From Bacteroidota bacterium (GTDB lineage: Bacteria; Bacteroidota; Bacteroidia; Palsa-965), in NCBI GenBank assembly GCA_003153435.1, contig PLYR01000079.1, positions 1 to 36,158 of the forward strand: a stretch of 36,158 bases of DNA. The letters are read 5' to 3'. The position numbers were made by a program, and so were the translations under genes. The notes beneath the pieces were generated by a model, which searched no databases, was not told the DNA's origin, and saw only the letters and a list, made by a program, of their open reading frames with translations. Positions 1-8,592 of this stretch are shown here, piece by piece (within the stretch, counting starts at the first letter, position 1; every line of letters begins with the position of its first letter).

Positions 1-92
1 TTGGTTACTTTGGTCACTCGTTGAATAGAGACAAGTTTGTCTTTCAGTTCAATATCGCTTGACTTGACTCTTTTGATGTTTACGTTTGCCAT
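1..92 (-). CDS. rpsE: Ribosomal protein S5, N-terminal part (cut by window edge)
   Basis: Only the first 30 codons are inside the window. The reverse strand reads MANVNIKRVKSSDIELKDK and then VSIQRVTKVTK, which matches the start of bacterial S5, where the IQRVTKVTKGGR segment leads into the double-stranded RNA-binding-like domain. S5 sits in the 30S subunit near the decoding centre. It starts 24 nt after the rplR stop, the usual position in an spc-type operon. The gene continues past the window start, so nothing can be said about its 3' end. Confidence 0.93.
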   Translation of the reverse strand, partial: MANVNIKRVKSSDIELKDKLVSIQRVTKVT

Positions 93-116
93 TTTTTTTT
101 CTACTAGTATGAATAT

Positions 117-473
117 TTAGAATTTAAGCCCACCTTCTCGTGCTCCGTCTGCGAGTGATTTCACCCGGCCGTGATAGAGGTAACCATTACGGTCAAAACA
201 AACAGCTTTGATTCCGGCTTGAATTGCTTTTTCAGCTACTGCTTTGCCTACAAGCTTAGCTTGCTCCACCTTATTCACTTTCTGGGTAGCGATCTCTTTT
301 ATTTTAGAAGAGGCGGAAACGAGTGTTTTACCTGCTACGTCGTCGATGATCTGAGCATATATATCGGAATTGCTTCTGAAAACCGACAACCGTGGAGCAG
401 CTGCTGTGCCACTAACGACACCGCGGATACGTTTTTTAATTTTGGCCCTTCTTGTTGCCTTTGTAACTATCAT
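117..473 (-). CDS. rplR: 50S ribosomal protein L18
   Basis: The 118-residue product matches L18, a 5S rRNA-binding protein of the 50S central protuberance. Visible family features are the basic N-terminus ([12 protein letters not shown]), the [19 protein letters not shown] segment and the C-terminal [18 protein letters not shown] and REGGLKF. The length is normal for the family. It lies between rplF (36 nt upstream) and rpsE (24 nt downstream) and is certainly co-transcribed with them. Confidence 0.97.
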   Translation of the reverse strand: MIVTKATRRAKIKKRIRGVVSGTAAAPRLSVFRSNSDIYAQIIDDVAGKTLVSASSKIKEIATQKVNKVEQAKLVGKAVAEKAIQAGIKAVCFDRNGYLYHGRVKSLADGAREGGLKF

Positions 474-509
474 TTTATTTGAAATTTAATTCGTTTGAGT
501 TCTTCTTAA

Positions 510-1061
510 TTATTTGCCGGCAGATTTACCAGCTTTTCTCCTTAATTGTTCATCCACAAACTTGATACCTTTTCCTTTGTATGGCTCAGGCTTGCGCATT
601 GATCTGATTTTGGCAGCTACCATTCCGATGAGTTGCTTGTCCGCACACTCCATGATAATGGTCGGGTTCTTTCCTTTCTCTGCAGTAGTTGCCAGTTTGA
701 TTTCTTTTGGAAGTTCAAACAGGATATTGTGAGAATAGCCCAGTGTAAGCTCGAGTATTTGTCCTTTTACAGTGGCACGGTAACCAACACCAACAAGTTC
801 CTGCTCGGTGCGGTATCCTGTTGATACTCCTTTCACCATGTTATTGATGAGAGAGCGGTAGAGTCCGTGAAGGGCTTTATGTCTTTTTTGTTCAGTGGGT
901 CTGGCCAAAGTAACTGTACCATCCTTAACTTCTACACTGATTGCAGAGTCAATGGCCTGGGTGAGGGTTCCTTTTGCACCTTTAACAGTAACCGTGCTCT
1001 TGGCGACGGATACTTCTACTCCTTTAGGCAGAGTAATCGGTAATTTTCCTATTCGTGACAT
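510..1061 (-). CDS. rplF: 50S ribosomal protein L6
   Basis: The 183-residue product begins MSRIGKLPITLPKGVEV, the standard L6 start. It has the two tandem L6 alpha-beta domains, and near the C-terminus the conserved RKPEPYKGKGIKF motif (about residues 155-168) that contacts 23S rRNA close to the GTPase-associated region. Length is within the family norm. The gene follows rpsH by 21 nt and precedes rplR. Confidence 0.97.
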   Translation of the reverse strand: MSRIGKLPITLPKGVEVSVAKSTVTVKGAKGTLTQAIDSAISVEVKDGTVTLARPTEQKRHKALHGLYRSLINNMVKGVSTGYRTEQELVGVGYRATVKGQILELTLGYSHNILFELPKEIKLATTAEKGKNPTIIMECADKQLIGMVAAKIRSMRKPEPYKGKGIKFVDEQLRRKAGKSAGK

Positions 1062-1082
1062 GTGTTTTTTCCTCCCTGGGTT

Positions 1083-1478
1083 TTAGTAAACAAAGCATAA
1101 TACTTCTCCGCCAACATTCTCTTTCTTGGCTTCCTTATCGGTCATAATACCTTTGGAGGTGGAAAGAATGGCAATACCCAGACCGTTCAATACGCGGGGC
1201 AGCTTTTCTGATCCTGTGTATTTTCTAAGTCCGGGACGGCTAATCCTGTCAAGTCCCCTGATTGCAGGCTGCTTGGTTACAGGATGGTACTTAAGTGCAA
1301 TCTTGATTGTTCCTTGTACGCTGGTAGTCTCAAATTTATAGTTGAGAATATAGCCTTTATCGAAGAGGATTTTCGTAATTTCTTTCTTCAGGTTAGAAGA
1401 AGGAACTTCAACGATTCTGTGGTTTGCCCTGATGGCGTTCCTTACGCGTGTAAGGTAATCAGCAATTGTATCTGTCAT
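1083..1478 (-). CDS. rpsH: 30S ribosomal protein S8
   Basis: The 131-residue product starts MTDTIADYLTRVRNA, followed by the basic RANHRIVEVPSS segment. It ends with the S8 C-terminal signature GIAILSTSKGIMTDKEAK and GGEVLCFVY. S8 is a primary 16S rRNA-binding protein needed for assembly of the central domain, and in enterobacteria it also represses the spc operon. The 80-nt gap upstream, which holds a small hairpin, is the longest in the spc half of this operon. Confidence 0.97.
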   Translation of the reverse strand: MTDTIADYLTRVRNAIRANHRIVEVPSSNLKKEITKILFDKGYILNYKFETTSVQGTIKIALKYHPVTKQPAIRGLDRISRPGLRKYTGSEKLPRVLNGLGIAILSTSKGIMTDKEAKKENVGGEVLCFVY

Positions 1479-1495
1479 TTTTTTTAGTTTATATG

Positions 1496-1515
1496 TTATC
1501 CCGCGCGCAGGATAA
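1496..1515 (-). promoter_or_regulatory. Small hairpin in the rpsN-rpsH gap
   Basis: TTATCC (1496-1501) pairs with GGATAA (1510-1515) around a GC-rich 8-nt loop, 18 nt before the rpsH start codon in the transcript. It is the only obvious stem in the 80-nt gap. A role in translational control by S8 would be by analogy with enterobacteria only; the stem does not clearly copy the S8 site on 16S rRNA. Confidence 0.25.
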
Positions 1516-1558
1516 TTATAGTAAACACGCTATTAATAATTACTTGTCTAAAACCGTA

Positions 1559-1828
1559 TTACCAGCTTGCTTTGGTCACACCTGGTATTTTACCAAACAG
1601 TGCCATTTCGCGGAACTGATTCCGGCAGAGTCCAAACTGGCGGATATAACCTCTTGGTCGTCCTGAAAGTTTGCAGCGGTTACGCATGCGAATCTTAGAG
1701 GAATTTTTAGGAAGTTTCTGGAGGCCAACTGAATCACCTGCCGCTTTCAAAGCTGCACGTCTATCAGCGTATAATGCTACCATTCTTGCTCTCTTGACCT
1801 CACGGGCCTTCATTGATTCTTTTGCCAT
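1559..1828 (-). CDS. rpsN: 30S ribosomal protein S14 (zinc-free form)
   Basis: The 89-residue product begins [13 protein letters not shown] and ends with the S14 signature [20 protein letters not shown] and [18 protein letters not shown]. It has the length of the long form and only two cysteines in the region where zinc-binding S14 has two CxxC pairs, so it is the C-minus type. S14 acts in the head of the 30S subunit. It starts 14 nt after the rplE stop. Confidence 0.97.
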   Translation of the reverse strand: MAKESMKAREVKRARMVALYADRRAALKAAGDSVGLQKLPKNSSKIRMRNRCKLSGRPRGYIRQFGLCRNQFREMALFGKIPGVTKASW

Positions 1829-1842
1829 GTCTTATCTTGATA

Positions 1843-2409
1843 TTATTTCTTCTGATTCTTAAAAGGTAATCCAAATTCACTGAGCAGAGAAAGTGCTTCT
1901 TCATCATTCTTTGCAGAAGTAACGAAGGTAATATCCATACCCATCATCTTTGTCACCTTATCGATGTCGATTTCCGGGAAAATGATCTGCTCGGTGATCC
2001 CAAGTGTGTAGTTTCCTTTTCCATCAAAACCTTTTTCGTTGATTCCGCGAAAATCACGGATACGTGGAAGAGAAGAAGAAACCAGGCGATCGAGAAACTC
2101 GTACATTTTATCTCCACGCAGGGTAACCCTCACACCAATTGCAACCCCCTTACGGAGTTTGAAGTTGGAGATGTCCTTCCGGGAATAGGTTGGTACAGCT
2201 TTCTGACCCGTGATCATGGTCATTTCTTTTACTGAAGACTCGATGAGCTTTTTATCAGACACAGCGTCTCCAACACCCTGGTTCAGGCAGATTTTTTCCA
2301 ATTTAGGAACCTGCATGGGGCTGCTGTAATTAAATTTCTTCTGCAAGGCCGGGATTACCGATTCCTTGTAGGTTTTCTTCATTCTTGGGGTATACGTTGC
2401 AGTGGCCAT
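1843..2409 (-). CDS. rplE: 50S ribosomal protein L5
   Basis: The 188-residue product has the L5 features: the N-terminal [15 protein letters not shown], the [12 protein letters not shown] segment, [17 protein letters not shown], and the C-terminal [22 protein letters not shown]5 binds 5S rRNA and contacts tRNA and the 30S subunit through bridge B1b. The ATG overlaps the rplX stop codon by one base (TAATG), which suggests translational coupling. Confidence 0.97.
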   Translation of the reverse strand: MATATYTPRMKKTYKESVIPALQKKFNYSSPMQVPKLEKICLNQGVGDAVSDKKLIESSVKEMTMITGQKAVPTYSRKDISNFKLRKGVAIGVRVTLRGDKMYEFLDRLVSSSLPRIRDFRGINEKGFDGKGNYTLGITEQIIFPEIDIDKVTKMMGMDITFVTSAKNDEEALSLLSEFGLPFKNQKK

Positions 2410-2732
2410 TATTTAACTACCTCCTTGGTTGTTTTAAAAAAACGAACTAATTTATTTGTCTTCTCGTCCAGCTTTCTACCAGTACGACTTGCTTTACCTG
2501 CTCCGTCCACCAACATGAGATTCGAAACATGGATGCTTGCTTCCATTTCAATGATCCCCCCGTTAGGGTGTTTTGCATTGGGTTTGGAATGTTTTTTCAC
2601 TTTATTAACACCTTCTACTAGCGCTCTGTTACTGACCTTATTTACGGAAAGTACCTTCCCCGTGTCACCCTTGGATTCCCCACTGATAACTTTAACGAGG
2701 TCGCCTTTCTTAATTTTTAATTTGCTTGACAT
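2409..2732 (-). CDS. rplX: 50S ribosomal protein L24
   Basis: The 107-residue product has an N-terminal KOW motif ([20 protein letters not shown], about residues 8-27). The family segment [20 protein letters not shown] follows. L24 is an early assembly protein near the exit of the peptide tunnel. It starts 28 nt after rplN and overlaps rplE by one base. The family lengths and gene order are ordinary. Confidence 0.96.
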   Translation of the reverse strand: MSSKLKIKKGDLVKVISGESKGDTGKVLSVNKVSNRALVEGVNKVKKHSKPNAKHPNGGIIEMEASIHVSNLMLVDGAGKASRTGRKLDEKTNKLVRFFKTTKEVVK

Positions 2733-2760
2733 TTCTCTTTTTTTTATTCAGCTGTTAATA

Positions 2761-3129
2761 TTAAAGCACTTCCGGAGCAAGTGATACGATCTTCATAAAC
2801 TGCTTATCTCTCAGTTCACGTGCAACAGGTCCGAATATCCGTGTTCCACGAAGCTCATCCTGGGGATTCAACAGGACACAGGCGTTATCATCAAAGCGAA
2901 TATAAGAACCATCATGACGACGAATTTCTTTTTTCACGCGGACGATTACAGCCTTGGAAACTGTTCCCTTTTTCACGTTTCCGGAAGGAAGAGCATGCTT
3001 TACGGTTACTACGATTTTGTCGCCGATTGATGCATATTTCTTACGGGTACCACCCAATACTCGTATACAAAGAACTTCTTTTGCTCCGCTGTTGTCAGCT
3101 ACTGTGAGTCTTGATTCCGATTGTATCAT
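2761..3129 (-). CDS. rplN: 50S ribosomal protein L14
   Basis: The 122-residue product starts [19 protein letters not shown], the near-invariant L14 N-terminus. It also contains [30 protein letters not shown] and [14 protein letters not shown]14 forms intersubunit bridges B5 and B8. Its length is exactly typical for bacteria. It lies 61 nt downstream of rpsQ. Confidence 0.98.
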   Translation of the reverse strand: MIQSESRLTVADNSGAKEVLCIRVLGGTRKKYASIGDKIVVTVKHALPSGNVKKGTVSKAVIVRVKKEIRRHDGSYIRFDDNACVLLNPQDELRGTRIFGPVARELRDKQFMKIVSLAPEVL

Positions 3130-3190
3130 TTTCTATTTTTTTTTCAGCAGCGGAATGTATAAAAACATTCATGCGAATTCATAATTCCGT

Positions 3191-3451
3191 TTACTTCACT
3201 CTCTCAACAACCTCCACAAGTCTCCAGCATTTGCTCTTGCTGAGAGGGCGTGTTTCAGTAATACGCACGGTATCACCGATATTGCAATCATTTTTTTCGT
3301 CGTGAGCCATAAATGTGGAGGTCCTTTTTACGAACTTTCCGTATTTACCGTGCTTCACTCTGCGTTCAACGCTTACAACGATGGATTTTTCCATCTTGTT
3401 GCTGGTAACGATACCAACTTTTTCTTTTCTGAGATTTCTTTCCATTATCAT
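3191..3451 (-). CDS. rpsQ: 30S ribosomal protein S17
   Basis: The 86-residue product has the S17 OB-fold features [19 protein letters not shown], then the [20 protein letters not shown] block and the [20 protein letters not shown] block. S17 is a primary 16S rRNA-binding protein of the 30S body. The start used is the first Met of [11 protein letters not shown]; the third residue is also Met and could be the real start, changing the protein by two residues. Confidence 0.96.
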   Translation of the reverse strand: MIMERNLRKEKVGIVTSNKMEKSIVVSVERRVKHGKYGKFVKRTSTFMAHDEKNDCNIGDTVRITETRPLSKSKCWRLVEVVERVK

Positions 3452-3475
3452 TTTTCTTCAGGAATTCTGATTCAA

Positions 3476-3682
3476 TTATTTTTTGCTTGCTGCTGTTATC
3501 TCTCTGTTTTTCAGTTCTGTCTTCAAACGCGCAATAAGTCTGCGAGTGGTTCTGATCTTAAGCGGATTTTCAACCGATGAAACGGCGTGATTCAGTTTAA
3601 GCTTATAAAGAGATGCTGACTCTTCCGCAATTTTTTCGCGGATTCCGTCTGGAGCAAGCTGGGCAATTTCTGTCTTTTTCAT
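3476..3682 (-). CDS. rpmC: 50S ribosomal protein L29
   Basis: The 68-residue product is a short two-helix protein. It has the L29 pattern: ESASLYKLKLNHAVSSVENP, then KIRTTRRLIARLKTELKNRE. L29 sits next to L23 at the tunnel exit. It lies between rplP and rpsQ, its conserved place in S10 operons, with gaps of 18 and 24 nt. Confidence 0.95.
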   Translation of the reverse strand: MKKTEIAQLAPDGIREKIAEESASLYKLKLNHAVSSVENPLKIRTTRRLIARLKTELKNREITAASKK

Positions 3683-3700
3683 TGGTTCTGTAGCTTTAAA

Positions 3701-4132
3701 TTAAGCTGCTGATTCTGGTGAATAATCTTTTCTGGTAACAAACTTGCAAGGGATCGGGAGTTTCTGAGCAGCAAGGCGTAGAGCCTCTTTTGCTGTCTCC
3801 AGAGAAACACCATCAGCCTCGAAAATGATACGGCCTGGTTTTACTACTGCCACCCAATATTCGGGAGCTCCTTTACCTTTACCCATACGTACCTCTGCAG
3901 GCTTACGGGTGATCGGTTTATCAGGAAATATGTTGATCCATACCTGACCTTCACGCTTCAGGTAACGGGTAACAGCCACACGTGCAGCTTCAATCTGCTT
4001 GGCAGTCATCCAGCAACCTTCCATGGCTTTAATACCGAAAGTCCCAAATGAAAGCTCGCTACTTCTTTTCACGTTGCCCTTCATTTTCATTTTATGGGTC
4101 TTCCTGTGCTTCGTTCTTTTTGGCTGTAACAT
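3701..4132 (-). CDS. rplP: 50S ribosomal protein L16
   Basis: The 143-residue product starts [19 protein letters not shown], the standard bacterial L16 start. Conserved blocks follow: [60 protein letters not shown]16 helps position the aminoacyl-tRNA acceptor arm at the A site. The gene follows rpsC by 37 nt. Confidence 0.98.
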   Translation of the reverse strand: MLQPKRTKHRKTHKMKMKGNVKRSSELSFGTFGIKAMEGCWMTAKQIEAARVAVTRYLKREGQVWINIFPDKPITRKPAEVRMGKGKGAPEYWVAVVKPGRIIFEADGVSLETAKEALRLAAQKLPIPCKFVTRKDYSPESAA

Positions 4133-4169
4133 ATTCTATTGTATTGAAATTGAGTATTTAAGTCTTAAA

Positions 4170-4961
4170 TTAAGCTGCTGGTCCGTCTTTCTTTCTGCGT
4201 GGAGCTCTTGAATCACCACCTCTTCCTCCGCCCGGGTGACCTCCACCTGGTCTACGTTCTTGTCTCTCTCCTCCTCCGGTTCCGCTTCCAGCTTTCTTCT
4301 CAGCAGTACTCTGGAAATTTGGGCTCAGGTCTCTTTTTCCGAAAACTTCTCCTTTGCAGATCCAAACCTTTACTCCGATACGTCCATAGGTCGTGTGAGC
4401 TTCAGCGATTGCGTAATCGATATCGGCACGGAGTGTATGCAAGGGTGTTCTTCCTTCTTTATAACCTTCCACACGTGCAATTTCAGCTCCACCCAAACGA
4501 CCCGAAGTTTTAACCTTGATACCTTCTGCACCCATTCTCATGGTTGAAGCGATAGCCATTTTAATTGCTCTACGGAAAGAGATCCTGCCTTCCAACTGAC
4601 GTGCAATGCTCTCAGCGACAAGACGTGCATCCAGCTCAGGACGTTTGATCTCAAAAATATTGATCTGAACTTCTTTTTTTGTCAGTTTCTTAAGTTCTTC
4701 TTTCAACTTATCAACTTCTTTACCGCCTTTTCCGATAATGATTCCCGGACGAGCCGTGTGAACGGTTACGGTTACAAGTTTCATTGTACGTTCGATAACG
4801 ATCTTAGAGATACTGGCTTTTACAAGACGGGCTCTCAGATAATTCCTGATTGTCTCATCTTCCAGAAGTTTATCGGCATAATGTTTGCCACCATACCAAT
4901 TAGAATCCCATCCTTTGATGATTCCAAGCCTGTTACCTATCGGATTCGCTTTTTGTCCCAT
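4170..4961 (-). CDS. rpsC: 30S ribosomal protein S3
   Basis: The product is 263 residues. It starts [20 protein letters not shown] and has a KH domain with the GXXG loop in [14 protein letters not shown]. The C-terminal S3 domain reads [20 protein letters not shown], then [15 protein letters not shown]3 lines the mRNA entry channel. Compared with the roughly 233-residue E. coli protein it has a Gly/Arg-rich tail (about residues 225-263, rich in GGG and RR) that looks disordered; such tails vary between lineages. Confidence 0.98.
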   Translation of the reverse strand: MGQKANPIGNRLGIIKGWDSNWYGGKHYADKLLEDETIRNYLRARLVKASISKIVIERTMKLVTVTVHTARPGIIIGKGGKEVDKLKEELKKLTKKEVQINIFEIKRPELDARLVAESIARQLEGRISFRRAIKMAIASTMRMGAEGIKVKTSGRLGGAEIARVEGYKEGRTPLHTLRADIDYAIAEAHTTYGRIGVKVWICKGEVFGKRDLSPNFQSTAEKKAGSGTGGGERQERRPGGGHPGGGRGGDSRAPRRKKDGPAA

Positions 4962-4979
4962 TTAATTAGTGCTGAAAAT

Positions 4980-5423
4980 TTATTTAGTTTCTGCTTTAAC
5001 TTCTTTAGTTTCTTTGGTCCTTTTGGTGCTTTCTTTTTTCTCTCCAACAACCAGTGTTACATGGTTTGAGCGTTTACGAACCCGGTATGCACGGCCCTGA
5101 GGGGCAGTCCGGATACGTTTCATTTGAAAGCCACTATCCACAAAAATTTCCTGAACAACCAGGTGTCCTTCGTCAGGACGGTTTCCTGATTTTTTCTCGT
5201 AATTCATGATCGCAGATGCGAGCAGTTTTTCGAGTCTTCCAGCTGCTTCCTTCGGAGTAAACTTCAGGATACTGAGTGCTTTGTAAACATCTTTCCCACG
5301 GATAAGATCGGCTACAAGCCTCATCTTACGGGGTGAAGTAGGACAGTTGTTCAATTTCGCAAGGAATTGCGATTTTTTCTCTTCTTTCCTTTCTTCGGCA
5401 GCTATATGCTTTCTATTGGCCAT
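4980..5423 (-). CDS. rplV: 50S ribosomal protein L22
   Basis: The 147-residue product has the L22 core: NCPTSPRKMRLVADLIRGKD, AL.ILKFTPKEAAGRLEKLL segments, and FQMKRIRTAPQGRAYRVRKR with the beta-hairpin that lines the peptide exit tunnel. The C-terminus carries a Lys/Thr/Glu-rich extension (about residues 130-147). It lies 30 nt after rpsS and 18 nt before rpsC. Confidence 0.97.
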   Translation of the reverse strand: MANRKHIAAEERKEEKKSQFLAKLNNCPTSPRKMRLVADLIRGKDVYKALSILKFTPKEAAGRLEKLLASAIMNYEKKSGNRPDEGHLVVQEIFVDSGFQMKRIRTAPQGRAYRVRKRSNHVTLVVGEKKESTKRTKETKEVKAETK

Positions 5424-5453
5424 TGCTTATTCAGGTTATCTTAATTCTTTTGC

Positions 5454-5729
5454 TTATGCGTTATCTTTCTTGTTTCCGCTATGTCCTCTGAAGGTACGGG
5501 TTGGAGCAAATTCTCCTAATTTGTGGCCTACCATGTTTTCAGTTACATAAACCGGGATAAAACTTTTTCCGTTATGCACAGCAAAAGTATGGCCTACATA
5601 ATCCGGGGTGATGGTTGATCTTCTCGCCCAGGTTTTGAGAGCAGATTTCTTGCCGGTCTCAATCATCTTGTGAACTTTCTTTTCCAACTTGTAATCGAGG
5701 AAAGGACCTTTTTTAATCGAACGTGCCAT
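5454..5729 (-). CDS. rpsS: 30S ribosomal protein S19
   Basis: The 91-residue product starts [19 protein letters not shown]. It contains the S19 signature [20 protein letters not shown] and ends [13 protein letters not shown]19 is in the 30S head and makes contact with the 50S subunit through bridge B1a. A 70-nt gap separates it from rplB; it holds only a weak GC-rich stem. Confidence 0.98.
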   Translation of the reverse strand: MARSIKKGPFLDYKLEKKVHKMIETGKKSALKTWARRSTITPDYVGHTFAVHNGKSFIPVYVTENMVGHKLGEFAPTRTFRGHSGNKKDNA

Positions 5730-5799
5730 TTTTTGTTTTTTCTGGTTGTGAATGTCGCCGGTGGCGTCACCATTAAACCGTATTTAATTTAACTGAAAT

Positions 5800-6624
5800 T
5801 TATTTTTTTCTTCTTTCGATGATATGCTTGTTAGAAGCCTTCTTCGGGTAACGAGTTTTGTATCCTTTAGCCGGTATACCTTTTCTTGAGCGAGGGTGAC
5901 CTCCGGAAGCTCTTCCTTCACCACCACCCATTGGGTGATCGACTGGGTTCATTGCAACACCTCTTACACGAGGTTTGCGTCCGAGCCAACGGCGTCGACC
6001 TGCTTTACCGTGGCTCTCGAGGTTATGCTCGGAGTTGGAAACAGAACCGATAACTGCAAGACACTGCACCAGAATCATTCTCAATTCGCCTGAAGGCATG
6101 CGCAATACAGCATATTTTCCTTCACGTGCAGTAAGCTGTGCATAAGCACCAGCACTACGTGCCATCTTAGCTCCCTGACCCGGGCGGAGTTCAATATTGT
6201 GGATAAAAGTACCCAATGGAACTTCGCTCAGATAAAGGGCATTCCCGACATCAGGAGTCGCTGTCTTACCAGACATAAGTTTCTGACCCACTTTCAGTCC
6301 ACCTGGAGCGATTATGTAACGCTTTTCACCATCTGCGTAAACGAGCAGGGCAATACGTGCGGTACGGTTCGGATCGTACTCAATGGTTTTAACCGTAGCA
6401 GGGATATCAAATTTATCGCGTTTGAAATCCACAATACGGAATTGCTTCTTATGTCCACCGCCTACATTACGGATGGTCATCTTCCCGGAGTTATTTCTTC
6501 CCCCGGTGCTCTTGGTAGAGGTTACGAGGCTCTTCTCCGGCTTAGAGGTTGTAATCTCTTCGAAGGTTGGAGCCAGTTTGAATCGCTGTGACGGTGTTAA
6601 CGGTCTGTATTTCTTTAAAGCCAT
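5800..6624 (-). CDS. rplB: 50S ribosomal protein L2
   Basis: The 274-residue product starts [15 protein letters not shown]. It contains [19 protein letters not shown], the central [20 protein letters not shown] block, and near the C-terminus [20 protein letters not shown], which includes the conserved histidine close to the peptidyl transferase centre. L2 is one of the largest rRNA-binding proteins of the 50S subunit. Length and order are typical, 12 nt after rplW. Confidence 0.98.
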   Translation of the reverse strand: MALKKYRPLTPSQRFKLAPTFEEITTSKPEKSLVTSTKSTGGRNNSGKMTIRNVGGGHKKQFRIVDFKRDKFDIPATVKTIEYDPNRTARIALLVYADGEKRYIIAPGGLKVGQKLMSGKTATPDVGNALYLSEVPLGTFIHNIELRPGQGAKMARSAGAYAQLTAREGKYAVLRMPSGELRMILVQCLAVIGSVSNSEHNLESHGKAGRRRWLGRKPRVRGVAMNPVDHPMGGGEGRASGGHPRSRKGIPAKGYKTRYPKKASNKHIIERRKK

Positions 6625-6636
6625 TTTACTTATAAA

Positions 6637-6927
6637 TTAAATGCTGCTGTAAAAATCAATGGTTTCTCCCTTTTTCAAAGTGACAACTGCCTTCTTCGCT
6701 TTATTGGCGATTCCGACTTGCATGCCTGCTTTGGTGTTACGCATACGCACTTTCCCGATGTAGTTCTGGGTATTTACACGCTCTACTGTCACTCCGTACA
6801 TCTTCTCAATGGCGGACTTGATCATGAGCTTGTTGGCTTCTTTAGCCACTACAAAGCCGTAACGATTCAGCTTATCTGTAGCTGAAGTCATTTTTTCGGT
6901 AACAATTGGTTTGATTATGATATCCAT
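6637..6927 (-). CDS. rplW: 50S ribosomal protein L23
   Basis: The 96-residue product starts MDIIIKPIVTEKMTSATDKL, the usual L23 start. It has the AIEKMYGVTVERVNT segment and a C-terminal KAVVTLKKGETIDFY. L23 sits at the tunnel exit and in known bacteria is the docking site for trigger factor and SRP. The spacing to rplD is 4 nt. Confidence 0.97.
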   Translation of the reverse strand: MDIIIKPIVTEKMTSATDKLNRYGFVVAKEANKLMIKSAIEKMYGVTVERVNTQNYIGKVRMRNTKAGMQVGIANKAKKAVVTLKKGETIDFYSSI

Positions 6928-6931
6928 CTTC

Positions 6932-7564
6932 TTAATTGCTTAACAATGTTTCTTCAATCACCTTCAGGGAACCCTCAGCGAGCACCAAATTTGTGGCATC
7001 CAATATGTCATAAGTGTTTAATTCAGAAACAGTTACAACTTTACTGAGGCTTAAATTTCGGGACGACAAATATAGGTTTTTATTTGACTCGGCAATGATA
7101 ATGAGTGTTTTTTTGCCGGACACTTTTAAATTGTTCAGTAAATCAAGAAAACTCTTTGTTTTCGGGGTTTCCATCTGAAAATCCTCCAAAACGATAATTT
7201 GGTTTTCCTTAGCCTTGTAGGTGAGGGCTGATTTACGCGCCAATTTCTTCAATTTTTTGTTCAGCTTGAAGGAATAATCACGGGGTCTTGGACCGAATAC
7301 ACGTCCTCCACCTCTGAAAAGAGGAGATTTCATTGAACCTGCACGAGCTCCTCCGGTACCTTTCTGCCTTTTGAGCTTTTTGGTAGTACGGTGGATATCT
7401 GCACGCTCTGTAGCCGAATGTGTCCCTTGACGTTGTGCAGCAAGATATTGCTTCACATCGAGGTAAATTGCGTGGTCATTAGGCTCGATGGCGAATACTT
7501 CATCGTTCAGCTTCACCTTCTTGCTGGTTGCCTTTCCGCTTTTATTTGTTACTGTAACTTCCAT
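6932..7564 (-). CDS. rplD: 50S ribosomal protein L4
   Basis: The 210-residue product has the L4 basic extended loop: [20 protein letters not shown], then [20 protein letters not shown] and [21 protein letters not shown] Rossmann-like C-terminal domain follows, ending [12 protein letters not shown]4 lines the exit tunnel together with L22; in enterobacteria it also represses the S10 operon. It lies 39 nt after rplC. Confidence 0.97.
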   Translation of the reverse strand: MEVTVTNKSGKATSKKVKLNDEVFAIEPNDHAIYLDVKQYLAAQRQGTHSATERADIHRTTKKLKRQKGTGGARAGSMKSPLFRGGGRVFGPRPRDYSFKLNKKLKKLARKSALTYKAKENQIIVLEDFQMETPKTKSFLDLLNNLKVSGKKTLIIIAESNKNLYLSSRNLSLSKVVTVSELNTYDILDATNLVLAEGSLKVIEETLLSN

Positions 7565-7603
7565 TGTCTTCTAGTGTTATGCTGCCCAGAGGGCATATTG
7601 CAA

Positions 7604-8218
7604 TTATTTTTCAATCAATACATAGGATCCTTTAGCTCCAGCCACAGAACCTTTCACGAGGATCAGGTTTTTTTCTGCAAAAACTTTCACCACGGTGATG
7701 TTTCTTGACTTTACGCGGTCTCCACCCAAACGACCAGCCATTTTCATGCCTTTGAATACACGGGCAGGAAAAGAAGATGCACCCAGTGATCCAGGGGCAC
7801 GCTGACGATCGTGTTGACCATGTGTTTGTCCTCCAACACCACTAAAACCGTGACGTTTAACAACACCCTGAAACCCTTTTCCTTTAGAGGTTCCAACTAC
7901 ATCAACGAATTCTCCTTCAGTGAATATTTCAACAGTTACAACATCGCCCAGGTTCTTAGGCTCTTCGAAATCAAATTCTACAAGCTTACGTTTTGGGGTA
8001 GTCTGTGCTTTTGCAAAATGGCCTTTCATAGCTCCGCTTGTGTGCTTTTCTTTCTTTTCGTCGTAAGCAATCTGAGCAGCCGAATAACCGTCCTTCTCCA
8101 GGGTTTTTACTTGCGTTACTATGCAAGGACCAGCTTCGATAATTGTGCATGGAATGTATTTTCCATTGGCACCGAATACGCTGGTCATTCCGATTTTTTT
8201 ACCTATGATACCTGACAT
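7604..8218 (-). CDS. rplC: 50S ribosomal protein L3
   Basis: The 204-residue product starts [20 protein letters not shown]. It has the central L3 loop that reaches toward the peptidyl transferase centre ([20 protein letters not shown] and [20 protein letters not shown]). The glutamine in GGQTHGQ corresponds to the residue methylated by PrmB in other bacteria. Gap to rpsJ is 33 nt. Confidence 0.98.
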   Translation of the reverse strand: MSGIIGKKIGMTSVFGANGKYIPCTIIEAGPCIVTQVKTLEKDGYSAAQIAYDEKKEKHTSGAMKGHFAKAQTTPKRKLVEFDFEEPKNLGDVVTVEIFTEGEFVDVVGTSKGKGFQGVVKRHGFSGVGGQTHGQHDRQRAPGSLGASSFPARVFKGMKMAGRLGGDRVKSRNITVVKVFAEKNLILVKGSVAGAKGSYVLIEK

Positions 8219-8251
8219 TTTTATTTACAATTTAATGATGTACAAAATTGA

Positions 8252-8560
8252 TTAAGGAACTTTGATTTCCACCTCTACTCCACTTGGGAGTTCAAGTTTT
8301 CCAAGAGCATCTACTGTCTTTGCAGTCGCGCTGTAGATATCCAGCAAACGCTTGTAAGAACAAAGTTGAAATTGCTCCCTAGCTTTCTTGTTAACGTGAG
8401 GGGAACGCAGCACCGTGTAAATCTTCTTGTGAGTAGGCAATGGAATGGGTCCACTAACCACAGCACCTGTAGATTTAACCGTTTTTACAATCTTCTCAGC
8501 CGACTTGTCAACTAGGTTGAAGTCGTATGATTTCAATTTGATTCTGATCTTCTGGCTCAT
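8252..8560 (-). CDS. rpsJ: 30S ribosomal protein S10 (NusE)
   Basis: The 102-residue product starts [20 protein letters not shown]. It contains [20 protein letters not shown] and [20 protein letters not shown], both nearly invariant. S10 is in the 30S head, and as NusE it also takes part in transcription antitermination. It lies 32 nt after fusA, so the str and S10 operons are joined with no tuf gene between them. Confidence 0.98.
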   Translation of the reverse strand: MSQKIRIKLKSYDFNLVDKSAEKIVKTVKSTGAVVSGPIPLPTHKKIYTVLRSPHVNKKAREQFQLCSYKRLLDIYSATAKTVDALGKLELPSGVEVEIKVP

Positions 8561-8592
8561 CTTGTATCTAAGTTTCCGGTGTTATATGCGAA

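Noticed and set aside
5730-5799. Regulatory hairpin in the rplB-rpsS gap (CGCCggtGGCG)
   Set aside because: The stem is only four to five pairs; too weak to claim a function.
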